Shown here one piece after another: positions 18,645 through 25,205 of a stretch of 64,000 bases of DNA. The DNA comes from Bacteriovoracaceae bacterium (lineage in GTDB: Bacteria; Bdellovibrionota; Bacteriovoracia; Bacteriovoracales; Bacteriovoracaceae). The position numbers were made by a program, and so were the translations under genes. The stretch spans positions 50,354-114,353 of the forward strand of contig JABIHA010000018.1 in assembly GCA_018649885.1 (NCBI GenBank), given 5' to 3'. Under the pieces are notes generated by a model, which was given only the letters and a program-made list of their open reading frames with translations, was not told the origin of the DNA and made no database searches. Each line of letters opens with the position of its first letter. The first letter of the stretch is position 1.

Positions 18645-19191
18645 TAATCCTAAATGGCTCTATGGAGTCGTATTTTTAAAAAAAGAAGAGCTGGCCCTTG
18701 AGATGTTTAATTTGGGTTACTCGGTAGAGCCGTTTGATGATAGATCACATATATTGTACAGGGCCATTGATGCGAAGTTAGAAGATTTTTCTATCGCTGT
18801 TATCGATAGTGGGCAGGTAGAAGTAAACTTACCTGGTTTTATGGATACTTCTTTTTTGTCTGAGGCGATAGAAAACGGATCTGAGCGTATTGTTAGACAT
18901 TTAATTAATGCAGGAGCTGATCTAAATAAAAGAGGGCGTTTTGATGAACTATCACTTCACGTTGCTGCTGAAGAGGATAGCCTTATAATAGTAGAGTATC
19001 TTGTGAATGAATATAAAAAGAAGGGGATCTCGCTCGATGTAAAAGATCGTTTTGGCCTTACTCCACTTCACCGAGCGGCCAATAGGAAACAACTTGAGAT
19101 ATATGATTTTTTAATTTCAGAGGGAGCGAACCCACTAGCTAGAAATGATTTCTCTAAAACACCTGAAGATTTTTTAAATGAAGATGATTGA
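18631..19191 (+). CDS. Ankyrin-repeat part of the split protein
   Basis: 186 residues in the +1 frame relative to the preceding ORF, nominally starting at a TTG directly after the nine-A run. No ribosome site other than A-rich sequence precedes it, so independent initiation is unlikely. Ankyrin repeats are visible: SFLSEAIENGSERIVRHLINAGADLN, LSLHVAAEEDSLIIVEYL and FGLTPLHRAANRKQLEIYDFLISEGANP. Ankyrin repeats mediate protein contacts; as an extension of the signal-peptide ORF it would be exported. It lacks its own signal peptide, which also points to fusion with the upstream frame. Confidence 0.65.
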   Translation: MHQFDNPKWLYGVVFLKKEELALEMFNLGYSVEPFDDRSHILYRAIDAKLEDFSIAVIDSGQVEVNLPGFMDTSFLSEAIENGSERIVRHLINAGADLNKRGRFDELSLHVAAEEDSLIIVEYLVNEYKKKGISLDVKDRFGLTPLHRAANRKQLEIYDFLISEGANPLARNDFSKTPEDFLNEDD

Positions 19192-19197
19192 TGAAAT

Positions 19198-19503
19198 TTA
19201 GCAGTCCCAATTAACCACGTCAGAATTCTCTAGCAGTTCGTTTAACTTATCTATAGAAAACTCGATGGCCTGTTGACCGTAGGGGATAGCATTTTTATCA
19301 CCCGCAAAGTGGCTTAATTTGATCAGAGAGGCACATATTTGCATGAAATTACCACTAGCATTGAAGAACTCAGACTCAGCATCTGCTGTCAGCATATGGG
19401 TGATCATGGTGTTAAGGGATTTGATTAGTCTAACCTGATGGGGCGTAAGCTCGCTAATATCTAGGTCCAACTGGATGATTTTCTCTTCAAACTTCTTGCC
19501 CAT
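19198..19503 (-). CDS. Small helical protein of unknown function
   Basis: A 101-residue soluble protein, mostly helical (LTPHQVRLIKSLNTMITHML and IPYGQQAIEFSIDKLNELLE). No signal peptide or known motif. It is convergent with the ankyrin ORF, with 6 nt between stops. An AAGGAAT precedes its ATG. The upstream 180 nt up to the tRNA gene shows no other ORF. Confidence 0.6.
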   Translation of the reverse strand: MGKKFEEKIIQLDLDISELTPHQVRLIKSLNTMITHMLTADAESEFFNASGNFMQICASLIKLSHFAGDKNAIPYGQQAIEFSIDKLNELLENSDVVNWDC

Positions 19504-19685
19504 TATTCAATTCCTTTTTAACTTTTCCTACCCCCCTTTTATCGGCGATAATCGTTGTGATTTTAGCTGTTTATGTCCGAGTAAATAGTTTTTAAGCTAA
19601 GTTATTAAAGTAATGGAAGAAGTTACTAGACGAATTCACTTATAAATTATATAAACCCTCTAGTCTTTTCAAATGGTTAAGTTGA

Positions 19686-19775
<90 letters not shown>

Positions 19776-19779
19776 GTTA

Positions 19780-19810
19780 GGGGATCCATCGGGATCCCCT
19801 TCTTTTTTTT
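19780..19810 (+). terminator. Rho-independent terminator of tRNA-fMet
   Basis: GGGGATCC and GGATCCCC form an 8-bp stem with a 4-nt loop, followed by TTCTTTTTTTT. A near-copy sits after attR at 28128-28156. Confidence 0.9.
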
Positions 19811-19829
19811 CGGGCCACATTTCGGGCCA
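19808..19829. repeat. 12-bp-spaced direct repeat TTTCGGGCCA x2
   Basis: Two copies of TTTCGGGCCA start at 19808 and 19820, just inside attL. Phased short repeats at this place are often arm-type sites for the integrase; function is inferred from position only. Confidence 0.5.
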
Positions 19830-19843
19830 AAGCCACCTCAGAA

Positions 19844-19875
19844 CCCTGCAGAAAAAATTATAAAAGCTGCAGGAT
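19844..19875. promoter_or_regulatory. Putative operator, copy 1 of a 32-bp repeat (upstream of integrase)
   Basis: CCCTGCA-N16-CTGCAGGAT, with an A-rich spacer, matches 21018-21049 at 28 of 32 positions, with the same spacing. The ends form an inverted repeat (CCTGCAG/CTGCAGG). Copy 1 ends 31 nt before the integrase ATG. A shared regulator or recombinase-binding site is the simplest reading. Confidence 0.6.
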
Positions 19876-19906
19876 ACAATCCAAATTTGTTCATCTATTA
19901 AAATTT

Positions 19907-21034
19907 ATGGCAAAGCCGACTAAACATTATGGTAAGTGGAGAATTCGCTGGAGCGATGAAAGAGGATGTAGAAAATCTGAATCATTTGATAGCAAAGAAG
20001 ATGCTGACTTCTATCTTAAAAAATATGAGGTTGAGGTAGAGGAAATTAAAAGGGGGATTAGAAAAAGAAATTCTCTTCAATTGTCTGCAGGAAAAAAGAG
20101 ATACACTTTTAATCAAACAACCGAATACTGGCTTAAAAAAAAGGCTCATACAAAAAGAAGTTTAAAAGATGATGTATCAATTTTGCGAAAGCATCTGTCT
20201 CCGTTTTTTGGAGAATACTATCTTGAAGAGATTGGAGTGGAGACCGTTGATAAATTTCAAATTAGACTAAATTCTTTAAAGCCAAAAACAGTCTCGAATA
20301 TTCTCACTCTACTAATTTCCATTTTGAACTTGGCCAAAGAGCTAGAGTGGATTGAAAAAGTCCCAGCAATTAAAAAGCCGAAGGTTGATATTTGTTCAAC
20401 TGATTATAAGTATCTGAAAACTTCTGGAGAAGTTACCAATTTCTTAAGATCCGCAAAGCAAGTAGGAGAGTATAATTACACTCTTTACTTAATGGCCCTC
20501 TCTACTGGTCTTAGGCAAGGTGAGTTAGCTGCACTGGTGTGGAGTGACATTGACTTCCCAAACCAAGTTATAAGGGTAAATAAGAGCTTTAGAGGTCCAA
20601 CTAAGTCAGGGCGGTCTAGGGTGGTCCCGATATTGGACAATCTATTGAATGATCTCAAGGCCTGGAGGTTGAAAAATCCCAGTTCACTAATATTTCCAAA
20701 CCAAAAAGGTAACATGCATTCACCTGGGGCGAGAGTATTTAAGCAACACTTTAAAGAAACTCTTGGAATCGCTGGGTTTGAATCAAAAAAAATAGGTCGA
20801 AAAGAGGTACACTATATTACATTCCATGGACTGAGGCATACTTTTGCATCCCACTGGATGATGAATGGCGGTGATATTTTTAAACTTCAAAAAATATTAG
20901 GCCACCAAGATATTTCGATTACAATGAGGTACGCCCACCTTTCACCAAATGCTTTTCAAAGTGATCTCAACAGGTTCGATTGTTTTTCAGCCGTCTCAAC
21001 CTTAGATAATTTAATTTCCCTGCAAAAAAAATGA
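19907..21034 (+). CDS. int: Tyrosine recombinase (phage-type integrase)
   Basis: The 375-residue integrase should insert and excise the element at the tRNA-fMet gene. It has an N-terminal AP2-like arm-binding region (YGKWRIRWSDERGCRKSESF, residues 7-26), a SAM-like core-binding domain (LKDDVSILRKHLSPFF, near 86), and a catalytic domain with Arg in STGLRQGELAAL (near 200), HGLRHTFASHWM (near 305), LGHQDISITMRYAHL with the tyrosine nucleophile (near 343). All R-H-R-H-Y positions are present. It lies 145 nt after the tRNA, the usual position. No ribosome site is visible ahead of the ATG; a -10-like TATTAA ends five bases before it, so the transcript may be leaderless. Confidence 0.95.
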   Translation: MAKPTKHYGKWRIRWSDERGCRKSESFDSKEDADFYLKKYEVEVEEIKRGIRKRNSLQLSAGKKRYTFNQTTEYWLKKKAHTKRSLKDDVSILRKHLSPFFGEYYLEEIGVETVDKFQIRLNSLKPKTVSNILTLLISILNLAKELEWIEKVPAIKKPKVDICSTDYKYLKTSGEVTNFLRSAKQVGEYNYTLYLMALSTGLRQGELAALVWSDIDFPNQVIRVNKSFRGPTKSGRSRVVPILDNLLNDLKAWRLKNPSSLIFPNQKGNMHSPGARVFKQHFKETLGIAGFESKKIGRKEVHYITFHGLRHTFASHWMMNGGDIFKLQKILGHQDISITMRYAHLSPNAFQSDLNRFDCFSAVSTLDNLISLQKK

Positions 21035-21049
21035 GAAAACCTGCAGGAT
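21018..21049. promoter_or_regulatory. Putative operator, copy 2 of the 32-bp repeat (upstream of alpA-like gene)
   Basis: Second copy of the CCCTGCA-N16-CTGCAGGAT element, overlapping the last codons of the integrase and ending 56 nt before the alpA-like ATG. With copy 1 it brackets the integrase gene, so int and the alpA-helicase operon may respond to the same regulator. Confidence 0.6.
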
Positions 21050-21105
21050 CAATTGTGAAAAAAATGTTTTAGAAAGTTCAAATCATCTTTAGAAAGGAGA
21101 TTTGG

Positions 21106-21315
21106 ATGAAAGAAATTGGAAAACTTATTGGTTACAAAGAGGCCGCTGAATTTTTGGGATTACCACTTGGAACCATGTACTCAATGGTGCACAGAAATGA
21201 AATTCCTCATTATAGGATATCAAAAAGGTTAGTGCGCTTTTCTGTAGAAGCCCTGCGTGATTGGATCAGTTGCCACGGTATTGATGAAAAAAGAGTTGGA
21301 GGTAGTGATGAATAG
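21106..21315 (+). CDS. AlpA/excisionase-type helix-turn-helix protein
   Basis: A 69-residue protein with one winged helix of the MerR-like excisionase type: YKEAAEFLGLPLGTMYSMVHRNEIPHYRISKRLVRF. Such proteins (AlpA, Xis) activate integrase genes or bend DNA for excision. An AAAGGAG lies 7 nt before the ATG. It overlaps the start of the helicase gene (ATGAATAG), so they are coupled. Position right after int is typical of P4-like elements and PICIs. Confidence 0.85.
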   Translation: MKEIGKLIGYKEAAEFLGLPLGTMYSMVHRNEIPHYRISKRLVRFSVEALRDWISCHGIDEKRVGGSDE

Positions 21316-22780
21316 TGTTCGGACACCACTCGACTCATTAGTAAGGTGGGAAGAATTCTTTTTAAATGAATACAAAAATGGCATCTCTCATGGAGATGTC
21401 ACTCTATATGCTGATACACATAAATATTTAGTAGAAGAGGCGATTGAGCTTGGAGTTACGATTGAGCTAATAAACCAGGCTTTGTCTTCTGCATTCAAAA
21501 GATATGAAAAATATAAGCTAGAAGTAGGTATTGATTCACTGAAAGAAGATTTTGATAAAACGATAGAGGAATCCATTTGGGTAAGAAATATTCAAAAGAA
21601 AAGTGAGCTGGTGTTAGTACATTACCAAAAAAGAAGGATAGCAAGAATAGATAATAGCTATCTTAATGAGTATATTTCAAAGTTGGGCGATACTTCTTCT
21701 ACAATAAAGAAGAAAAAAGAAAAACCCTGTGTATTTTCTTATAACCCATTCCAGAAAAAGATTATCGACTATCAGAGTGATTTTCCTATTTTTAACCAGT
21801 ATGTGCCACCTTTTTGGCTTGAGAAGTATTATTGGGGAGAAGAAGACTCAATCGGAGAAGGTGATGGTCTGCCATTAGAAATAACTGAATATCTTACTCA
21901 TTTGTGTTCTGGTGAAAGAGATTGCCAAGAGTATGTGTTGCATTGGATGGCAAAAAGCTTAAGATCAAAAAATGTAACCGCTCTTTTACTTTTGAGTGAA
22001 ACAAGAGGCACAGGGAAGACTCTTTTATATGAACTTCTTTCATTGGTGCACGGTCATTCAAACGCTGTAAAAACGAGGGATTATGTCCTAAAAAAAGAAT
22101 TTAATCGTCATTTGAAAAATAAGTCGCTGGTACTAATAGATGAAATTTCTATAAATAAAGAGGAGCATTTCAACAATTTAAAAGATTATACTAATCCGCG
22201 TATTGAAATAACAGGAAAGGGAGTAGATTCCGAGCAGGATAGCTCCTTTATAAACTTAATTCTTGCTAGCAATAACTTAAATGCTCTTCCACTTCATCTT
22301 GATGAAAGGCAGTTTGCAGTAATAGAGGTCCCTGAGACTCCAATGTCAACGGCCAAAGCAGAGTGGGCTGACGAAGATTTGATAAAAAAATCAATACTGA
22401 GAATTGATAATGTCGAAAGGTTTGCGAGATATCTATGGCATTTTAAGTATGACAACAGACTTCTCTTAAAGCCTTATCGTGGGAAAAAGGCGGTAGAGGT
22501 GATTGCACAATGCACTCCTAGCTGGGAGAAATATCTAGTCGACGAGTGGTTTGTAGAATTCACCGGAAAAGAGAAATTATTAAACACACTTAAAGAGGAA
22601 TTAGAGGATCAGTTTAATCACAAATTGAGCACATCAAAACTAACACTCTTTCTAGCTAAACACCCTGATAAATTTGAAGTTGGTCGGTTTAAAAGTGAAT
22701 TACAAGACACTAATAAGAATAAAATACTAGTTCGAATAAACAAGAAAGATAAAAAATCCATAGATGACATACCTTTTTAG
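21308..22780 (+). CDS. P4-type replication helicase/ATPase
   Basis: 490 residues if started at the ATG at 21308, which has GGAGG 5 nt upstream and overlaps the stop of the alpA-like gene. The N-terminal 220 residues are unfamiliar. The centre has Walker A LLLSETRGTGKTLLYELL (near 225-245), Walker B KSLVLIDEIS (near 275) and a sensor-like NLILASNNLNAL (near 320), the pattern of superfamily 3 helicases in the primase-helicases of P4-like satellites (DUF5906 type). I see no convincing primase active site, so priming may come from elsewhere. It most likely opens and unwinds the element's own origin, for which the repeat array just downstream is a candidate. Confidence 0.8.
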   Translation: MNSVRTPLDSLVRWEEFFLNEYKNGISHGDVTLYADTHKYLVEEAIELGVTIELINQALSSAFKRYEKYKLEVGIDSLKEDFDKTIEESIWVRNIQKKSELVLVHYQKRRIARIDNSYLNEYISKLGDTSSTIKKKKEKPCVFSYNPFQKKIIDYQSDFPIFNQYVPPFWLEKYYWGEEDSIGEGDGLPLEITEYLTHLCSGERDCQEYVLHWMAKSLRSKNVTALLLLSETRGTGKTLLYELLSLVHGHSNAVKTRDYVLKKEFNRHLKNKSLVLIDEISINKEEHFNNLKDYTNPRIEITGKGVDSEQDSSFINLILASNNLNALPLHLDERQFAVIEVPETPMSTAKAEWADEDLIKKSILRIDNVERFARYLWHFKYDNRLLLKPYRGKKAVEVIAQCTPSWEKYLVDEWFVEFTGKEKLLNTLKEELEDQFNHKLSTSKLTLFLAKHPDKFEVGRFKSELQDTNKNKILVRINKKDKKSIDDIPF

Positions 22781-22785
22781 CGGAA

Positions 22786-22889
22786 AGTGTAGGTAGTGTA
22801 GCAAGTGTGAAGTGTTTTATAGGAAAAGATATCATTGATACCAGAGGTCTTTAAACATTTGAATGCTACACTTTGTACACTTTTACACT
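22786..22889. repeat. Inverted clusters of AGTGTA iterons, candidate replication origin
   Basis: Four AGTGT-type units at 22786, 22795, 22804 and 22811 (spacing 9, 9, 7) face three TACACT units at 22867, 22876 and 22884 (spacing 9, 8) across about 50 bp of AT-rich sequence. The whole region (22781-22972) is non-coding and directly follows the helicase gene. Iterons next to a helicase gene are typical of satellite and plasmid origins. An operator array for the next gene is the alternative. Confidence 0.6.
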
Positions 22890-22972
22890 ATGGCGAAGAG
22901 ATCTTGATTGAGCATTGTTCTTCTGTAAACTACTACAAAAGTACTACGATAAAGTCGAAGGAGAGTGGTGAT

Positions 22973-23392
22973 ATGACTCAAGTTGAAAGAGATGAGAAGA
23001 AAGAAGAATTTTATGTTTTAAGGGCCCTAAAGAGAAAGTCTTTAAGAGAAATTGAAGCTGAAATTGGAGTAACTACAAAGACATTATGTGCTTGGCAAAA
23101 AGATATGAACTTAGAAATAAGGAGAGAGTGGGATGCAGGCAGAGAAGAGTTGGCTGCAAAATATCGTTTTACTCACAACGAGAAGTTAAAGATCCGTGGA
23201 GAGCTACATTGCTCACTTGTTGAGGAAATCAAAAGCCGTGATTTAAAAGAAATGCCAATTGAAAAGTTAATTCAGGCATTGCTAAAGGTGCAAGATCAGC
23301 TTTATGGTCCATCTATTATCCACACAGGCGGAAAATGTGGATTGCTAGATAATTTTAATGTCACACCAGACTCAATTGATGGGGCGTCTTGA
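22973..23392 (+). CDS. HTH protein resembling terminase small subunits
   Basis: 139 residues from the ATG at 22973, preceded by AAGGAG; an upstream ATG at 22835 lies in the repeat-bearing region and has no ribosome site. A homeodomain-like HTH is visible at residues 15-40 (LKRKSLREIEAEIGVTTKTL), followed by a helical part (IEKLIQALLKVQDQLYG). This layout occurs in small terminase subunits and in related phage DNA-binding proteins. In PICIs a TerS protein redirects the helper phage packaging machine to the island. No large subunit is present, which fits a satellite. Family call moderate. Confidence 0.55.
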   Translation: MTQVERDEKKEEFYVLRALKRKSLREIEAEIGVTTKTLCAWQKDMNLEIRREWDAGREELAAKYRFTHNEKLKIRGELHCSLVEEIKSRDLKEMPIEKLIQALLKVQDQLYGPSIIHTGGKCGLLDNFNVTPDSIDGAS

Positions 23393-23409
23393 TCATTATT
23401 AAGTATCAC

Positions 23410-23748
23410 CTAGGCAGCTTTATCACTAGCTGACTCCACAATTGTATTTAACATATTATCTATTCTTCTTCTTTCAACAGTATTGTTATGGGAAATTAAA
23501 ACCCAGGGGATTATCCAAAATCCAAAAGTGAAAAAGGTAATAAAGAAATGCAAAAAGTGGCTGGTCTTCTTGTTTCCCATTGAGGCCTGTAATCTCCCAA
23601 CTTCAAGTTGCCTTTGCTCTGGTGACATTTTTTCGTATTTTTCAAATAGCTTCTTTTGCTGCCTTCTGTTGAACAAAATAATTGGAGTTGCCATTACTGC
23701 CACTGTCAAACCAAGTCCAAGTAAAATAATTACAGTTCCGATATCCAT
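23410..23748 (-). CDS. Small two-helix membrane protein
   Basis: 112 residues with two membrane segments: VIILLGLGLTVAVMATPIIL (residues 6-25) and FLHFFITFFTFGFWIIPWVL (near 64-83), separated by a charged loop (RRQQKKLFEKYEKMSPEQRQ). No family recognised. It follows the XRE regulator by 9 nt on the same strand and is probably co-expressed with it. It could be a regulator partner or an exclusion or toxin-like membrane protein. Function unknown. Confidence 0.65.
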   Translation of the reverse strand: MDIGTVIILLGLGLTVAVMATPIILFNRRQQKKLFEKYEKMSPEQRQLEVGRLQASMGNKKTSHFLHFFITFFTFGFWIIPWVLISHNNTVERRRIDNMLNTIVESASDKAA

Positions 23749-23757
23749 AATCTTCTC

Positions 23758-24051
23758 CTATTTTTGTACTCTTCTAAGAATTACTTCAAAGATCCCAGCA
23801 TTTATCTCTTCTTTATATTTATCAATTTCAGATTTGAGGCCTGTCTTATTATCCAGAAAACAAATATCCTCAATGGAGCATCCAAAATAGTCTGCCAGCT
23901 TTTTTACTTGCGAAATATTTTTCGGAGATTGGCCTGAAAGCCAGTTGTGAATAGTTTGCTGATTAATACCACATTTTTTGGCCAGGTTTGTGATAGAAAT
24001 ACCACTTTCGTCAATCAAGTGCTCAAGATTTTCTTTAAGTCTAAGTTCCAT
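23758..24051 (-). CDS. XRE-family repressor
   Basis: 97 residues from the ATG at 24051, which has AAAGGTGAGC directly before it. Residues 9-60 are a Cro/CI-type HTH (ISITNLAKKCGINQQTIHNW, then LADYFGCSIEDICF). The short C-terminal tail may dimerize. It is the likely master repressor of the element, the role Stl-like proteins have in PICIs. Two palindromes of the same half-site (TATCT) lie 40-75 nt upstream, consistent with autoregulation. Confidence 0.85.
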   Translation of the reverse strand: MELRLKENLEHLIDESGISITNLAKKCGINQQTIHNWLSGQSPKNISQVKKLADYFGCSIEDICFLDNKTGLKSEIDKYKEEINAGIFEVILRRVQK

Positions 24052-24091
24052 GCTCACCTTTCGTAAGTTATACCCCAGCACTGCACCCCTT

Positions 24092-24126
24092 TATCTCTTG
24101 AGATATTTTTTTATCTCGAAAGATAA
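24092..24126. promoter_or_regulatory. Twin palindromic operators of the XRE repressor
   Basis: TATCTCTTGAGATA (24092-24105) and TTATCT-CGAA-AGATAA (24111-24126) share the half-site TATCT and have centres 20 bp apart, two helical turns. They lie upstream of the XRE gene, where a repressor would control its own promoter and any rightward promoter. A TATAAC -10-like hexamer lies between them and the gene. Confidence 0.6.
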
Positions 24127-24266
24127 TGAGTAATTTCTATTCAGCTCAATTGTTCCTTTTTTTATAGTGATCCAGAAACGATTAGAGGTTTCCAAAGCAT
24201 TAGTATTTTCAACCTTTATAGGAGTCGGAAAACTCCATGTAATTTCAGTGTTATTCAACAGTATAT

Positions 24267-24839
24267 TCAACCATATTTTTTTAGGGTTTTGGAAACTGCT
24301 GATTTTGTAACACCAAGCCTTGATCCAATTTGAGAAAGACTCAACCCCTCTGCTCTAAGCCTTATAACTTTGTCTGCATCAATTGTTCGTGGCCTACCAA
24401 GAGTCTTACCCTTGGCCTTAGCGTTTCGAAGCCCGGCCTTTACTCTTTCTTTGATTAGTGCCGCTTCAAACTCCGCAAAACTGGCCAATATATGTGTCAT
24501 CAATTTGCCACTTGCAGTTGTCATGTCAATACTATCTTTTAAAGATATAAACTCTACTCCTAGATCAGATAGCTCTTGAAGCGCTGTAACCATGCCTTTA
24601 AGGGATCTAAAAAGCCTATCTAACTTCCAGCATATAAGGACATCAAACGATCTATATTTAGCAGCTACCATTAGTGATTTGAAGCCCGGTCTATTTGAAT
24701 TTGTACCAGAGGCTTTGTCTTCGTAAGTTTCTACGAGTCTCCAACCCCTCGCTGAAATGTAGGCTAGAATTTCTCTATTTTGTAGCTCATAAGATTGATC
24801 TTCAGTAGATACTCTTAAATAAATAGCAGCTCTTTTCAT
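24267..24839 (-). CDS. Serine recombinase (resolvase/invertase family)
   Basis: 190 residues with the catalytic serine in AIYLRVSTEDQ (residue 11), the conserved Arg-containing LICWKLDRLFRSLKGM (near 71) and the long helix FAEFEAALIKERVKAGL (near 116). A C-terminal HTH (LSLSQIGSRLGVTKSAVSKT) binds DNA. The length fits the small resolvase/invertase group, not large integrases. The element already has a tyrosine integrase, so this enzyme may invert or resolve DNA within it. The promoter is consensus-like: TTGACA, 16 bp, TAGAAT, then 6 nt to the ATG, so the mRNA would be leaderless. Confidence 0.93.
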   Translation of the reverse strand: MKRAAIYLRVSTEDQSYELQNREILAYISARGWRLVETYEDKASGTNSNRPGFKSLMVAAKYRSFDVLICWKLDRLFRSLKGMVTALQELSDLGVEFISLKDSIDMTTASGKLMTHILASFAEFEAALIKERVKAGLRNAKAKGKTLGRPRTIDADKVIRLRAEGLSLSQIGSRLGVTKSAVSKTLKKYG

Positions 24840-24845
24840 AGGTAT

Positions 24846-24914
24846 ATTCTACTGCAGTGCAAGAAGTTGTCAAGCAAGAAATTGTGTTGCAATTTATTTA
24901 TTACTGGATATTAT
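24846..24914. promoter_or_regulatory. Divergent leaderless promoters for recombinase and RHH gene
   Basis: Minus strand: TTGACA (24868-24873), 16 bp, TAGAAT (24846-24851), 6 nt to the ATG. Plus strand: TTGCAA (24887-24892), 16 bp, TATTAT (24909-24914), 6 nt to the ATG at 24921. Both transcripts should begin at or next to the start codon. The -35 boxes are 13 bp apart, so one regulator could block both. Confidence 0.6.
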
Positions 24915-24920
24915 AGGGTT

Positions 24921-25148
24921 ATGGCTAATAAAAAACTACCATCTGATTATCCTCAGTTTTCATTCAGAATTTCGATTCAGGATAAAGATGAAATACAATC
25001 TAAAGCTGAGAAATTGTGTGACAAGCTAAATCAGAGTTTAAGTGAAGAAGAGAAAGTATTTAGGAAAAATGAAGTAATCACTCTTGCTTTGTATGAAGGC
25101 TTAAGAGTAATTAATTCTAAAGGGGTTAAAAAAAGATTAAAAGACTAG
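24921..25148 (+). CDS. Ribbon-helix-helix-type small regulator
   Basis: 75 residues from the ATG at 24921 (an upstream start at 24867 would run through the promoter). The strand-helix-helix pattern PQFSFRISIQDKDEIQSKAE, then RKNEVITLALYEGL, fits the ribbon-helix-helix fold that binds DNA as a dimer. It is divergent to the serine recombinase and probably regulates the shared promoter region. A copy-control or partition role is possible. Confidence 0.65.
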   Translation: MANKKLPSDYPQFSFRISIQDKDEIQSKAEKLCDKLNQSLSEEEKVFRKNEVITLALYEGLRVINSKGVKKRLKD

Positions 25149-25205
25149 GGAGCCTAGCTCGGGATTTTTTATGAAAAGTTTTTCCCGATTATTGATTATT
25201 GCAGA

